Shown: in pieces, positions 1 through 11,806 of the stretch
Numbering within the stretch: the stretch's first letter is position 1
How the letters are laid out: each line of letters begins with the position of its first letter
DNA from: Nissolia schottii
Lineage: Eukaryota > Streptophyta > Magnoliopsida > Fabales > Fabaceae
Length of the DNA: 64,000 bases
Assembly: GCA_003254905.1 (NCBI GenBank)
Contig: QANU01048826.1
Coordinates: 85,937-149,936 of the forward strand
Reading direction: 5' to 3'
Program-made: the position numbers and the translations under genes
Notes under the pieces: model-generated
Told to the model about the DNA's origin: nothing
The model's input: the letters and a program-made list of their open reading frames with translations, nothing else
Database searches by the model: none

Positions 1-424
1 ATGTTGCAAACGTCAAAGATTGATTTGATGGATTATAGCTTTATTTGATTTATAAAAACTAACCCAGCAATATCATTGAAGCCTGTAGACCCAGATAGCT
101 TGTCTCCCTTTGTTTCTACTATTATGAATGGATTATACTGTCTAACCTGTTACATAAATTAAGAAAGTTCAACACTAAAATATTTTGGTGGTGGTTTATG
201 AAACCATGAACATTCTTGTTTCGTATAATTGTTTGATGTGAAGTAAAGTGGTGGAGTGTTAAGAAAGCTGCGATAACAGAAGGTGAACCTTACCTATTGA
301 CACAATCATTAATTCAATTCTTTAACGGAAATGACATATCATTTTCTCATGGTAAAGCTTACAACGAGATGAATTGATAACATATCAATAGAAAAACATT
401 ATCCTGATGAATGGCAAGATAGAC
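1..424. other. Intron sequence of the HBP5-like gene, no exon seen
   Basis: I read this on the minus strand for the next SOUL-domain exon (which should resume after the Tyr-Glu that ends at 425) and found none. It is AT-rich and has no other recognisable feature. The remaining exons probably lie beyond the left edge of the window. Confidence 0.5.
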
Positions 425-3400
425 CTCATAATTTGCTGTCCTTTTCAATGTTCGATACCTGGGTGATTCCAAGTCCGGAGTCTTATAAATCCTCAGCTGC
501 AGAGTGTCAAGTCTTCATAGTTAGAATGGATATTAAGACTTTGAGAGATCAATAGGTCCAAGGCAAACGTAAAGAGTGAAATAGAGGGGTACCTGTCTGA
601 ATACATCCCATAAAGCTTCAAAAGAAAAATAGTCATTTTTCTCAATTGAATCCCAATAGTCCTAGGAAATTGAGGATCAAGAAGTTAAATAACAACACGA
701 AACCAGTAATACCTCTGTCCATTAAACATAAAACGAAAAAAAAAAAAAAAGAAACTAAAAAATCAGCATCTGATAACAACATTTCTCAATAATTGGAAGC
801 TGGAACCTACCACATGGCTACAGAACTTGCCATTTTCTGCGTTAATGCCCATGACAGAGGTTCCTGTAAAGATGAGTTCCGGTTTCCAGGGAAGTAATAT
901 GAATTTCATAACCATGGTCCATCTCATAGTTATCTCATATGGCCCTGTCTATAGCAATCAATCATTCCAACTGAAAAAGATAGAATAAACCTTCAAATTC
1001 ATCCCCAAAGTTGGCAATGTCAATCAAGCTAGTCCCTAAGCTTTGGAAAATAGCAAATTTGGCCCCATCGATACATCAAATTTGTCCCTGGAGTCAAGGA
1101 CCATTGCCGAATTTGATAGACGGGGTGCCAAACGTGTGGACGAATTTGATGCATGGATGCCAACTTGGGGACAAATTTATTATTTTCCAAAACTCAGGTA
1201 TGAACTTGACCAACATTCCAACATCGATGAAGAATTTGAAGGTTTACTCGGAAAAAAATAGAGAATAAAATGCAAGTAGCAATAAACTAATGCTTTGTTT
1301 GAGAGTTAGGAGAGAAAGAAAAGAAAAGACATGAAAGGAGAAGGAAGGGAATGGAAGAAGGAATTTAGAGGATTTATCATCCCTTGTTTGGGAAAGGTAA
1401 CCCCTTCTCCCACTTGGGAACTATGGAGGATTTAGTGTTTCTGAAAAACCTCAAAAGTCTTCCTTGCTTTGGCTAAAAAAAAATCTCAAACACCATAAAA
1501 TCTCCCAAATCTCTCTCTCTTTCCTTCCCCTTTTAAACCCAACTTACAAACAATGCTTTAGATTGAACTTGTTAAACATTAAGTGTGTTTGGATGAGAGG
1601 TAATGGGAGAAGGGAAGGAGGGGAAATTCTTTTGGAAGTTCTGTAATTGATAAAAAGGGACGGGAACTCACGGGCAACTATTCCTCTTTCTCCTTCAAAA
1701 GACAAACATTTGTATGTCACAAAATTGGGGTGGATTGAGGGGAATTAAGCTTTATCCATATTTTAAGGTAAACAAAATTTTATTGAGTTATGTATTAAGC
1801 TGATGAAGATTCAAAATGATATCAATTTTAATTAGACTTTTGAAACCTAGAATTGTGTTAGACTAATTGATGGCATGCATGTGTGTGTAAGAGTTCTTGT
1901 AAAAGAAGCTCCAGAATATCATGGTAGAAAGGATTTTCCCACCCGAAATGTCTTCCCAGCTTGCTACTATAGTATGAAGTTGACTTATCACTTGTCTTAC
2001 CTAGATGAATAGGAAGACTCAAATTTTAAAAAATGCACCGACACGTCAACATGCTCTAAAAATCCCAGAAAGTAACATACAGTTTGATTAAAAAAAAAAT
2101 GGACCCATTCCCACTCTAAGAAAAATTTATTTTGTTGATGCTAGACTTGTGGTAAGAAGTGAACTAATCACATCTTCTAGAGGAGTGCGGCACCATTTGA
2201 AAGAATATTCAAGAAACCCACTACAAAATTCGCATGAGTTATTCAATCTTCAGTGTGCATCCTTGCTGAATGTACTTGAAAGAGCAATTGGTATTTTGGA
2301 AAAAATAAATAAAAAATAAAGTTTGATATCCTAGATAATGCAGACCAAGCTTATTATGGAATTAAAACTCAAATAAAAAAATATATTATATGAGCAATAT
2401 TCTATATGAATGGATTATGAACATGAAGGAATGAGATCATCTATGAAGAAAAATAAAGTGCAAATGATGATGAAGGTTGAAGAGCTACTTGGGTAGTTGA
2501 AAAATTATAATATTCAGTTTCATTCCTCTATAATTGTTAAGAATAAAAATCAATATATTCTGTACCTTAGATTGAATTGATTTAATTTATTGTAAGTTGA
2601 TTTCCTTTAACTATGTAGCGATTCACTTTCTAGCCTATAAATAGGTCCATCTCTATGTAGTGAGACACACAACTATTCAGTAATACAATTACCTTTCTCT
2701 CTCTAATTATTCTTCTCTGATCCTATTTTATTATTTCATCTGTTCCACCATGAAACTTAACTATAATATAACGGTTAAAATATGTAAATATTTGTAATTG
2801 ATATGATTAGGATACATTAGAATTTGTAATTAGGGAAAGATTATATTTGCATTTATGTCATAGTCTCTATATAAATCAGACTCCATTGTGTAGTTGAAAC
2901 ACATGGAATTCACTTGTCTTTCTCTCTCCTCTTTTCTCTCAACATGGTATCTAGAGCCTAAAGAGAAAGACTTATTTTGTGCTATCAGGGGGACCCATTG
3001 TCCTTTGGTGAAAATTTTTTCCGACAACCATGCTATCTTCCGATTTCCAATCTCTTCTTTGTCATGCCTCCTCCTCTGACAACCCCCAGCCACCGTTATT
3101 AGACTTGAGCCATCGTCAAAGAATCTATCTACCGTCGACCGACATCCTCCAATGCCGTTTCACACTACCGCTGAAAATTACAGAGTCGCCCCTTACCCAC
3201 GACCCAAACCTCTTGAAGTTGCGTCGCTATCCGCTATTCCACGTGCCCACACACGCGTCACCTCGCTTTTGTTGCAAACCCCACCACCGCTTGCATCGCC
3301 GAACCGGCCTCATCACACTCTCTTTGGATCTACCCTCAGATTCTTCAAACAACCACTTTGTCCCATCAAGTATCTTTTAGTTTCCATGTTTGCCCCTGCT

Positions 3401-6101
3401 GTGTGACCCATGACTGCCAGTGATCCTTCAGGTGCTTCCAAAGACATTCTGAAACTTGAGACTCCAACGATTACCAGCTATATGTCAATGTACCTCTGTC
3501 AACTATTGGATGGTAGCAACTACGACACTTGGGCCTCTGATATCAAACTTTGGCTTACTGGTCAAGACTACTACGACCACCTCTACCAAAAGGATGAAAA
3601 TATTAATGCAACAGAGCATCCTTTGTGGTCCTGCACTGTCATCAAATCCACCATCCATCCATCTATCAAGCACACTTTTCGAGCTCATGATACTTGTGAA
3701 TCATTTTGGGAACAAGCCAAGGTTCTTTACACCAATGACACCGAACATTTATATGGGGTTTGTCAAAACCTCATGAAGGTCAATGCTCCCCAATAGCTTG
3801 ATGCCCTTATGTCTGCATATTTGGGGAGGATATCAATCAATTTGTAGTGAGTTGTCGCACTTGTCAAGAAACCAAGTGTGCAACAAAACTCACAGGGGGC
3901 TACTTCAACCCATACCACCTCCAAAACAGGTTTGGGAGGATTTGTCACTTGATTTCATTACAGGTCTTTCCTCGTATCATGGCAACATTGTTGTTCTAGT
4001 GGTAGTAGATAGATTCTCGAAGGCTGCTCACTTTGGAATGTTGCCAACCCATTATACGACTATGCAAGAAGCCGAAAAATTTACCCAGATGGTCATAAAC
4101 GCCCATGGGATGCCCAAGAGCTTGATTTCTAACCATTATCCAATATTCCTCAACAAGTTTTGGAGAGAGCTATTTTGATTAAGAGGCACCAAGTTCCAAA
4201 TGAGCATGTCCTACCACCCACAGTCCAACGGGCTACACTGAGATAGTAAACCACACCTTACAATAATATTTGCATGCTTTTGTCCATGACAAAAACCCAA
4301 GAATTGGGGGAGGTACCTTCACTGGGCATAATGTTGCTACAACACTTCTACCCACTCATCCATCAGAACAACCCCTTTTGAAGTGGTTTACAGCCGCCAT
4401 CCACCCACCATGCCCACTTTTGAGACAAGGGCAACTGTGATGGAAGACATCTACCAAAGCCTACAAGGAAAAGGGAAGAAATCATCAAATAACTCAGCGT
4501 GAAATTGTTGAAAGCCCAAGATCTATTGAAGACTAGAGTTGATAAACGCAAAAAAGAGCTCGAGTTCAAACCAGGTCAGACTGAGAGCATATCGCTAGCA
4601 ACCGTCTCCCATGTGAGCTTTCCCAAGCTGGCCAAGCAATTCTTTGGTCCATTCTGAATAGAAATGAAAATTGGGGCAATGGCTTACAAGCTTGCACTCC
4701 CACCTAATTCCAAGATAATCCCATCTTCCCTTGCTCTTTATTGAAGAAATATGAGGGGGACAACCCCTCCTACGAATCCATGATATCAACTTCCACCAAA
4801 CCCTTGGTCATTCTTAAATGCAAAGGGAAAGGGCCCAAGCCAAAGCAAGTGTTGGTAAAGAGGACCGGATTAGCTCCAAAAGATTCGATATGGGAGGACA
4901 TGGAACAACTATTGAATAACTTTACTAATACACCTTGAGGACAAGGTGATTTTCACAACAAAGTGTGATGACAGCCCAAAAGATGGCCAATCAAAGGATG
5001 ATCCTAGAATTGGACCAAGAAGCCCCACACTAGACCAAGGAGAGCCCAAGACACCATTTAGCAGACCCAAAAAGATACTCAATCAACCCAATAACTAGGA
5101 TGATAGGATGAGTAAGAGCAAGACCTCTGTGGATTGAAATGCACAACAGCTGACGCAACTTAGCCTGAGTTGTACGAGAACTAGTGTTAGTTGTAGAATG
5201 GCTCACCAATGATTGGAACGTTATTAGATTCCTTTTCTAGAAGCTTTCCGTATTTCCAAGAACTGAGGTTCTGTCCTCAAATGATGTATTTATTTCCTCC
5301 AAGTCCTATTCATGGATAATCAGTGAACAAGTATTTTTTGTAGTGTTTTCCTTCTGCAGAATTCTTAGCTTATTAGTTTTATGCCTAACCTATTAGTGTG
5401 CATGCTCTATTCCACTCCATTCCACCCATGACCTTTCTTCTCCATTCTTTTATGAATTTCTTCCATCATTCATAAAACTTCGAAACATAGCCTAAATTCA
5501 TGAAATAGAGTGCTGAAAAAAAAAAAACTATAATTTTTAAATACTGTCATAAAAACGACTTTTACACTCATCCAATCTTATATTGATCCATCATTTCAGG
5601 ACTTACCATCCACACAAGATTGTCAAACTCATTTAATGATGTACAGAGCATGCAAATTAGAATTTTAAAAAAACCTAAAACAATTAAAAAGAACTAAGAT
5701 GAGAAAGCAAGGAAACAGACCTGTTTGACCCAATGCAACTGAAATATAGGCCTAAAGAGTATCTTCAGAAGAGCAATATTAAAGAGGTAACCACTCAAAC
5801 TATCATGCTTGGTGATTGGGTCTCTAAAGATGACAAGCTCATCGTAGGCCGTTTTATCAATACCCTGATCATCGAATAAATGAGGAAGATCGTCATAGAG
5901 AAAACCCACAAGTTGCTGCACATCGATCGTTGGTTTTGAAGGGCTCTGCTCCACTAGGCTAAGCTGAATGGCCCACTTTGAGTGACTGCTGGTTTCGGCT
6001 TTGAAGACCCGGTTCCTGCATCTCCATGGGTTGGGCGGACGTGGAGAGTGCCGTTGGAAGCGGGCGGCAGGGCTCGGTGGCAGGGAATTGACGCACGCCA
6101 T
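425..6101 (-). CDS. HBP5: DUF2358-SOUL heme-binding protein (HBP5-like), 5' part, four exons
   Basis: Plastid-type heme-binding protein related to Arabidopsis At5g20140 (AtHBP5). Exons on the minus strand: 6101-5721 (residues 1-127), 948-811 (128-173), 661-593 (174-196) and 496-425 (197-220). All junctions are phase 0 with GT donors and AG acceptors. The ATG at 6101 opens a Ser/Pro/Arg-rich segment of about 50 residues that looks like a chloroplast transit peptide. A DUF2358 (NTF2-like) domain follows at about 60-175, with landmarks FLYDDLPHLF, FRDPITKHD, HWVKQ, ALLKILFRP, LLPWKPEL and FTGTSVMGIN. The SOUL domain starts at about 197 (LRIYKTPDLESPRY, KRTANYE). The rest of the SOUL domain lies outside the window. 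Intron 1 is 4,772 bp and carries retrotransposon pieces. Every junction keeps frame and no stop was seen, so the gene looks functional. The symbol is assigned by recognition of the family. Confidence 0.85.
949..2569. other. Intron 1 of the HBP5-like gene, left part, without recognisable gene
   Basis: AT-rich intron sequence. Short open frames at 1011-1268 and 1464-1646 have no recognisable domain and overlap each other. I see nothing else that can be named. Confidence 0.4.
2570..2944 (+). mobile_element. Copia-type LTR remnant(s)
   Basis: A TATA-like tataaatagg at about 2637 is followed by pyrimidine-rich sequence. The segment ends in ctctcaaca at 2944, immediately followed by tggtatctagagcc, which matches the initiator-Met tRNA primer-binding site of Ty1/copia elements (consensus TGGTATCAGAGC). 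The left limit is uncertain; the LTR proper may begin near 2751 and a second, older LTR may precede it. It lies in intron 1 of the HBP5-like gene, opposite to that gene. Confidence 0.5.
3410..3793 (+). pseudogene. Ty1/copia gag fragment
   Basis: A 128-codon frame starts 465 bp after the primer-binding site. It has the N-terminal copia gag pattern: LDGSNYDTWASDIKLWL, then a run spaced like the UBN2 family and SFWEQAKVLY. It stops at 3794-3796 where the element switches to a gypsy integrase, so only the N-terminal part of gag remains. No zinc knuckle, protease, integrase or reverse transcriptase of copia type follows. Confidence 0.7.
3797..4938 (+). pseudogene. Ty3/gypsy integrase and C-terminal fragment, broken
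   Basis: Directly after the copia gag stop the reading changes to a gypsy integrase. There is a degenerate zinc-binding tail (CRTCQETK), then an rve-type core at about 3900-4178 (VWEDLSLDFITGL, VVVDRFSKAAHF), then MSYHPQSNG at about 4200. Several frameshifts and stops follow. A final open stretch at 4741-4938 leads into gaggacaaggtg, the usual Leu-Glu-Asp-Lys-Val end of plant gypsy polyproteins. Reverse transcriptase and RNase H are missing. The fragment is not functional. Confidence 0.75.
4966..5420 (+). mobile_element. Probable 3' LTR of the gypsy fragment
   Basis: Non-coding sequence begins with tgatgacagccc just downstream of the pol end, the expected place of a 3' LTR. Both ends are approximate and I found no convincing target-site duplication. 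Confidence 0.4.
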
Positions 6102-6244
6102 AAGAATTGGCCAGGAAGTTGGGTTCGAGAACTAGGAAGTGATCATGAGACGGTGAATTCTAGCCATATAATTGATTGGAGTAACAAAGGCACCAAATAT
6201 TCCCAAATAAATGCGCGAGCAGATATGTTTTTATTTACGAAAAA

Positions 6245-6826
6245 ATAAACAAAACCCTAGTCCTTATTTTTCAATTTGGATTACTTTTAATTTTTTTCCA
6301 TCAATTTATTCTTGTTACTTTTTAAATTGATCAATTTTATCCTTTTTAAATTTTTTTCAGCCATTTTAATCCCTCTTACTTTTTAAATTTATCAATTTCA
6401 ATAAAAACTTATCTACATTATTATGTAAATACTCAAACACCTCATTTTCATGACTTGTAAACATACTCTATAATGAATGTCTGCTTTTCATCGTGGACAC
6501 ACTCATTTTATGGATATGGGATCCGAAACAACATTGTTTTACTTAAAGGAGATGTGCTATTAGTTGTATAAAATGACGTCGTTTCTAACATGGAAGATGT
6601 GACGTGGACCTTTAACGTGTCTCATTTCTCCATTATGCTCTAAGCCAACCGTCTTAATATAAGAAATGAAGGCAAAAAATAATTTGTCTAAAATTTACAA
6701 TTGGTAGGGACTAAATTAATTGAAAAAATTTAAAAGGTATAAAATTGACCGATTTTAAAAAAATTATCAGGGAATAAATTGGCCAATATAAAAAATAATA
6801 GGGACTAAATTGACCAAAAAAATGTT
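6245..6826. repeat. Non-autonomous TIR-like element with inverted ends
   Basis: The left end reads ccctagtccttattttt-caattt. The right end reads aaaaaataatagggactaaattgacc, close to its reverse complement. The interior is AT-rich without coding capacity. This resembles MITE or non-autonomous Mutator-type elements. It sits just upstream of the HBP5-like start codon (about 145 bp), so it lies in that gene's promoter region. Exact ends and duplication were not established. Confidence 0.45.
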
Positions 6827-7229
6827 AGAAGATGATAGCAAGCCATCAAAAACTCCCAACCCAAGCCACTAGCCCAACGAGCTAGAGCCCAACAAGGAAG
6901 ACGACCCAAATCGCTAGCCCAAGAAAAGCTACCGGAAACCCTAAAGAAAGGAGGACTATCTTCATGATGAGGATATGATTTATTAGCTAGTCATGAATTA
7001 TCAGACTGCAGTTGGCAATAGTATAATAGTATTAGGAATCTTTTTTAAAATTCTACCATTATTTCCTTTCCAAAAAGGTTGAAAAGTTTCTTTGTATTTA
7101 GATCCTTTCCATTATTAAATGAAGCATAGAATTATCGACCCTTTTCTTTTTCTTGCTTAGTTCCTTTACATAGCTTATCAATTTGTTGTTTTCATTGTCG
7201 TACACATGCCTTCCAACCCCCCTAAATAA
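6827..7229. other. Repeat-like sequence, no gene seen
   Basis: Looks like decayed LTR or untranslated retroelement sequence. No open frame or recognisable motif. Confidence 0.3.
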
Positions 7230-8392
7230 CCTACCACGGCTTCTAAACCATCTTTATCCAAGTTTACGTGGGACCCATGGTGCAGGCCGCTTAGCGGCCT
7301 TTCAGGTCCGCTCAGCACTCTGTTCCTGAGTACTCTCCACCACGTAACTTATCACAAGTTAGGGTTCCTAAACAGCTCAGGCTGCTCAACGGCATGCTTG
7401 GCCGCTCAGCGCCCTGGGCGTTTTCAGGACCTTAACTTGCTGGTTTGGCCCCTTTTCCTCACATCCTTTCAAACCATTTTCATGCACTGGTCCAAGGGTC
7501 TCACCACATGATTCCATCAACCCCTACCTACTTAGAATTAACCTCAAACATTCACCCACATACAAGCAATGATACACAACATAGTAAGTTACATGCAAGC
7601 CATATACACACATATGAATATACAATCAATAAAAGATCACCAAGGAGGTGATTAGGGCTAAGTTACCCACTTCCTCAGCAGGTTGGTTGATGGTGCAGAG
7701 AGTGAGAGAGTGTTTCCACAAGTGGGTGGCTTATCCTAGCTTGTTTCTGGTTTTGGCAGCGTAACAGCGGGGTACACGAATGGAACAGTTTCAGTGAAAG
7801 ATAGCAAGTGAGAAAAATTAGGAAATTGTAAAACATGGAAGGGCTATTTATAGGCCCTTGGCCGTGTGACTCTTGGCCAATTTTGGCCACAAATTTTCTT
7901 AATTTAAAAGAAAAGAAAAAGAAAAATAAAATAAAATAGGTTTTAGATAAACTTTGCTTAGTGATATTTGACTTATGGTTGACCAAACTTAGAGTGTGTA
8001 GTGAGGGTTTCGCCGTGGGCTGCTTCTTACTTTTGAAGACCAATTTCTGATTGTGTTTAGTCGTTCGTTGTTCGGGTGTTTCGTGTACGGCTGTCAGAAA
8101 AATATTCCAGACATAACCCTGTGATCTATTAATTTTTCTTAACATGGAATTTAATTCAATCCAAAGTATTTGTAAATTTAGCTCCTCAAGAGTGTTCTTT
8201 ACAAATACTTTTGATACATCGTTAAATTTCGGTGATGAAAAGCAACGGATTCAGTGTCTGCGAAATTTTGCAAAACTAAGAACCCTGGCTTCTACGGACA
8301 TTTTTTCATATTCTAAACCTTCTACCCTTAATCAAGAGATTTCATATATTTATCTTGTGAATTCTTTACTAAGGGAAAAACGGGATGTTACA
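7230..8392 (-). mobile_element. Truncated LTR of the large gypsy LTR family (copy I)
   Basis: The right end, cgggatgttaca, is the reverse complement of the family's 5' terminus TGTAACATCCCG. A TATA box on the minus strand at 7845-7852 lies 540 bp from that terminus, near the 566 bp spacing seen in copies D, F and H. The pairing motif atcaccaaggaggtgat near 7635 and CGCTCAGCG-type words at 7289-7420 also match the family. About 2 kb of the lower part is missing. The 156-codon open frame inside it is not homologous to a known protein. Confidence 0.7.
7845..7852 (-). promoter_or_regulatory. TATA box of LTR copy I
   Basis: TATAAATA on the minus strand, inside a position conserved across the family. 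Confidence 0.4.
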
Positions 8393-8397
8393 ACAGT

Positions 8398-8740
8398 GAG
8401 AATGTCCTCCTCTTCTATAGTAGAAGCGAGGATTTAGCGTCAACGGTAAGCTCCGCTTCGCAGTGGGGTCTACCAGGGTCATTAGTAGTTATGCTTTAGA
8501 TATTTAGGGCAGGATCCCCCATTTTAGCATTCATGTATTTAATTATGTTTTTAGGATATCACTTCAAAACTTATGTAAACTAAGTTATTATTACGTTAAA
8601 CCAATTATTTCATGAAATTAGCTATTTATTATGAAGTAAAGTTATTCATTTTTAGCATTACATGCATGTTAGTGTGCTACGTCAGAGCTTTCATAGGGCA
8701 GTAGCCTACGTACAGTCACGTCCTAAGTTGGGGCGTGACA
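8398..8740 (+). mobile_element. 3' end of a second gypsy-type LTR (copy J)
   Basis: It ends with the imperfect dyad gtcacgtcctaagttggggcgtgaca, the same terminus as seen reversed at 22914. The start is cut off by copy I, which lies directly to its left. It abuts the plant-mobile-domain remnant on its right, which suggests insertion into that gene. Confidence 0.5.
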
Positions 8741-8741
8741 A

Positions 8742-9781
8742 GAAGAATCCTTCAGAGACAGAAATTTCTCAAAGTAAAATTTCATTTTGTCAACATTTGG
8801 TCTAGTCCGTCGAGGATGGTGAAAGCAACCCAAGTGGGTTCCTTCAACATGAGGTTAATAAGGTTTCTTCTCAAGTTTAAATGTAAGGATTAGCTCTAAC
8901 GTGACATTTAGCCATAGTTGAAGGAGCCAAAATGGGTATCCTAAGTTGGTAAGAGCAAAACATTTCCTCATAGTGTCAATGGTTTCATTCATAACCTCGT
9001 AAAACTGTGACAGCAATAATTTTGACAAACAAAGTCTTTTACCTCCTACAAGCATACAAGCCAAAGGGAGAAAGATACTAGGCTTCATTTGGATGGTTTG
9101 TAGACAGAAAACAATGGCATTTAGCTAATAGAACAAGAAAGTCACATGTTTTGATAAATGAAACTGGAATATGTCAAAGATGAGATGTTGGTGTTGTACT
9201 CTATCAAGGCATGACATGTGCTGCTAGGAAAGATGTCTTCACCTGTCGGTGAAAGCCTTGTGAGGTCAACAAAATTAAAAAGTGTCGGCCCGATCATGCC
9301 ATATGGGACATGAAAGTCATCGGTAGTCTTGCACCAAAAATATAGAGCAGCGCCCATAAGGCATTAAACCTAAAATTTTTCCTTACTAATTTGAATCATG
9401 TCATAAATGCCTATGGATTTCCAATATTCTGACAGCATATTTTACCCTAGCTAACCATTTGGGGTAAGGGTTCTTGACATTGGGAAGATTTCTAAAGAAC
9501 CTATTATCTTTCTCAAAATAACCCACAAATATTGACTCATTAAAAGCTACAAAAGAGTTGTCAGAGAGGTAACGAAAGTAGTGCGTCATACTAGAAGTGT
9601 CGAAAGGAGAAAAATGTGGACCCACGAAAGCGTGAGTCTTGTTGCCAATAGTAAAAGAGAGTAGTACCTTTGTTTTTCATAGCTTTGATTTCTCCACCGA
9701 AGGGTCAGGTCCAAAATATCGCTTGCCCTCAAAGACAAGTTGAGAAGAAGAAGCTACGAGTTTTGGGTTCTTGGAAGCCAT
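8742..9781 (-). pseudogene. Plant mobile domain (PMD) protein remnant
   Basis: Starting with Met at 9781 (MASKNPKLVASSSQLVFEGK), a set of frames read in order on the minus strand resembles an aminotransferase-like plant mobile domain protein. Landmarks are FDTSSMTHYFRYL, NPYPKWLARV, GMIGPTLFNFVDLTRLSPTG (the typical Gly-x-x-x-Pro-Thr-Leu-x-Asp region), LPLACMLVGGKRLCLS and FWLLQLWLNVTLEL. The frames are broken by at least three stops or shifts (near 9677, 9400 and 9140). The C-terminal end is cut by LTR copy J at 8740. PMD proteins are often carried by transposons, so this may be a transposon passenger. Not functional as read. Confidence 0.6.
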
Positions 9782-10615
9782 GGAAATGAGAATTTGTGTG
9801 ATCTCTAGAGTAGCTAGAGAGAAAAATGGATTTGAGAGGATGAAAAGAAGAGAACTTTTATTTATGTGAAAATATGATAAGAAAAACACTCGAGTAAGAG
9901 TAATATTTGAAGACCCAAGCTAAGGTTTTTATAAGATTTTGTAGCATTAATAAGAAGTTTTAGATAGATGGGAATGCATGTCCCATCAGAGGAGATCTAA
10001 ACGGTTATAACCGCCCCGAGATATGAGTCATCTCAAATCATGCTCTGCTGAAAGAAAATGAAGCCATCATTACGGTTACTAAAAATCCCAAAGGTTAGGG
10101 TTTAAATGAAGTTATTTTTTTTAAAAAATAACTATTAAATAAGCACTCCAAAGGTTAATAAAGCCAAAAATAAGAATATGATATGATTTTTTATTCAAAA
10201 AGAAACAAAAATATATTTTTATAAATAAGTCAGCATGTTAAACCTAATTAGCTTCTTTTATTGCATATGACCTAATCTATTTAACTAAAAAAAAAGTTTT
10301 TAGAAGTCTTAGACTTAAGTTATTTATGAAAGGGGCTTAGCTGAGTTGAACTTTAAACAAAACATGTGAAAGGACTTTGATGGACGGGCTAGCATATTTC
10401 CACCCGAAATACTCACTCACTCAACAACACTGCTATAACCTTTATTTACAAAGCTTTTACGTCAAGACTTGTGGACATATGTTTGTGCACAATTTGCATC
10501 TCTCGTATTGTACTACGCCCTTAAAAAAGAAGAAAAAAACTAAACCGAACGAAGATATTTAAAAATACACCGTATATAAATACAAATACGGACAAGCGTT
10601 TTCCAATGTGTTGGA
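9782..10615. other. Intergenic, no gene seen
   Basis: AT-rich, with poly-T and poly-A tracts. It contains the region downstream of the F-box gene, where its polyadenylation site should lie. No other feature could be supported. Confidence 0.4.
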
Positions 10616-11806
10616 TCATGGTAACGTAAGCCCAGAGGAGAAGCTTATGCCAGCCATGTTCCATCCCTTCATTTTGCAATCAGGCAGTGGTAGCCAAGTC
10701 CATTGACTGCATTTGGTATCAAAAGACAGCCATATCATGCCCCAAAAACCCTCACAATTGGACACCAAAGCAGCCCTAATGATTCCATCTTTTTCCTCTA
10801 AGCACCCCATCATAACCCCGTAAGGCTTTTCAATCACACTAGGAACCTTTGACACAAACTCCCATTTCCTCCTGTCGAAACTCAACCCCCACAATTCCAC
10901 ACCCTTCAGCACCCTCAGCTTCCCAAGTCGTCCTCCACTCCCCCCCTCCGACTTTACAATCATCATGTACCCATCACCGTACACGTGTAGCCGATCGATC
11001 ACGTTTCCCCAGCTGAATCCAACGGTCAACCCTCCATCATCATCACCGCCCCTGGCATCAAATCTGGGCCGTAAAAGCACCGGCGCATCATACTCAGGTG
11101 TTGATGCAACCAAAACGCTCTCGCTGGGCCCATGAACCACGGAGAGAAAAACACGTCCCCCTCCACGTGGCAACATCCCATTGGCACCATTCTCCTCTTC
11201 TGCCTCCGTTGACTTCCACATGTCCGTCTTGGAATTGTAGACAAACAGAACGGGGCGGTTCCCCACGAACTCCGCGAACATGAAGCGGAAATGATCCGAC
11301 CCGTCCGTCTCGGAAACCAGCCTCATGCCGGATCTTCTCCACGATGACGTGCCACGTGGACCCAACGGGGAAGGTGGGATCCTCTTGACGGTGACGGCGA
11401 CCAAGTTAACGGCGATGACCTCGCGGACGGTGTTGGAAGAAAAAAGGAAGACGTTAGCGGCGGCGGCGAGGAAGTAAAGGTCCTCGCCGTGAAAGTGGAC
11501 TGGTTTGAGAAGCTCCGAGATGGGGATCCGGAACCAGCGGTCGGAGCTCCGGTCAGTGAAGGCGTGGAGCACGGCATCGCGGAGCCAGCGCTTCTTGTAG
11601 ACAAAGAGCCACGTGGTGGAGGTGGAGAGGGAGTTGCACTGGCGAACGAAGCTGTGGTCGGAGATGATGCGGGAGAAAGACTTGTTGACGATTTTCAAGC
11701 GAACGATTTCTGGTAACACCAAAGTGAGGAAGATGTTCTGGATGAGCTCTTGTGGTAGGAGACAGAGGCCAACGGCGTTGGACGTTGAGTTTCGATGATC
11801 GTCCAT
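10616..11806 (-). CDS. F-box protein, intronless, 396 residues
   Basis: An uninterrupted frame from ATG at 11806 encodes an N-terminal F-box at about residues 13-55 (LCLLPQELIQNIFLTLVLPEIVRLKIVNK, broken here: LLPQELIQNIFL, LPEIVRLKIVNKSF). The remainder is a long C-terminal region with repeated beta-strand-like blocks ending in Trp or Tyr (TDMWKSTE, GVELWGLSFDRRKWEFV, CSQWTWLPLPDC), as in F-box/kelch-like proteins. The F-box would bind SKP1/ASK in an SCF ubiquitin ligase and the C-terminal part would choose the substrate, which cannot be told from sequence. A Gly/Asp-rich loop lies at about residues 253-262. GC content is clearly higher than in the flanks. I see no damage. Confidence 0.85.
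   Translation of the reverse strand: MDDHRNSTSNAVGLCLLPQELIQNIFLTLVLPEIVRLKIVNKSFSRIISDHSFVRQCNSLSTSTTWLFVYKKRWLRDAVLHAFTDRSSDRWFRIPISELLKPVHFHGEDLYFLAAAANVFLFSSNTVREVIAVNLVAVTVKRIPPSPLGPRGTSSWRRSGMRLVSETDGSDHFRFMFAEFVGNRPVLFVYNSKTDMWKSTEAEEENGANGMLPRGGGRVFLSVVHGPSESVLVASTPEYDAPVLLRPRFDARGGDDDGGLTVGFSWGNVIDRLHVYGDGYMMIVKSEGGSGGRLGKLRVLKGVELWGLSFDRRKWEFVSKVPSVIEKPYGVMMGCLEEKDGIIRAALVSNCEGFWGMIWLSFDTKCSQWTWLPLPDCKMKGWNMAGISFSSGLTLP

Noticed and set aside
7675..8145. 156-codon minus frame
   Set aside because: Lies across the U3 and TATA region of LTR copy I; no domain.
10616..11806. Several other frames overlapping the F-box gene on both strands
   Set aside because: Shadows of a GC-rich coding sequence.
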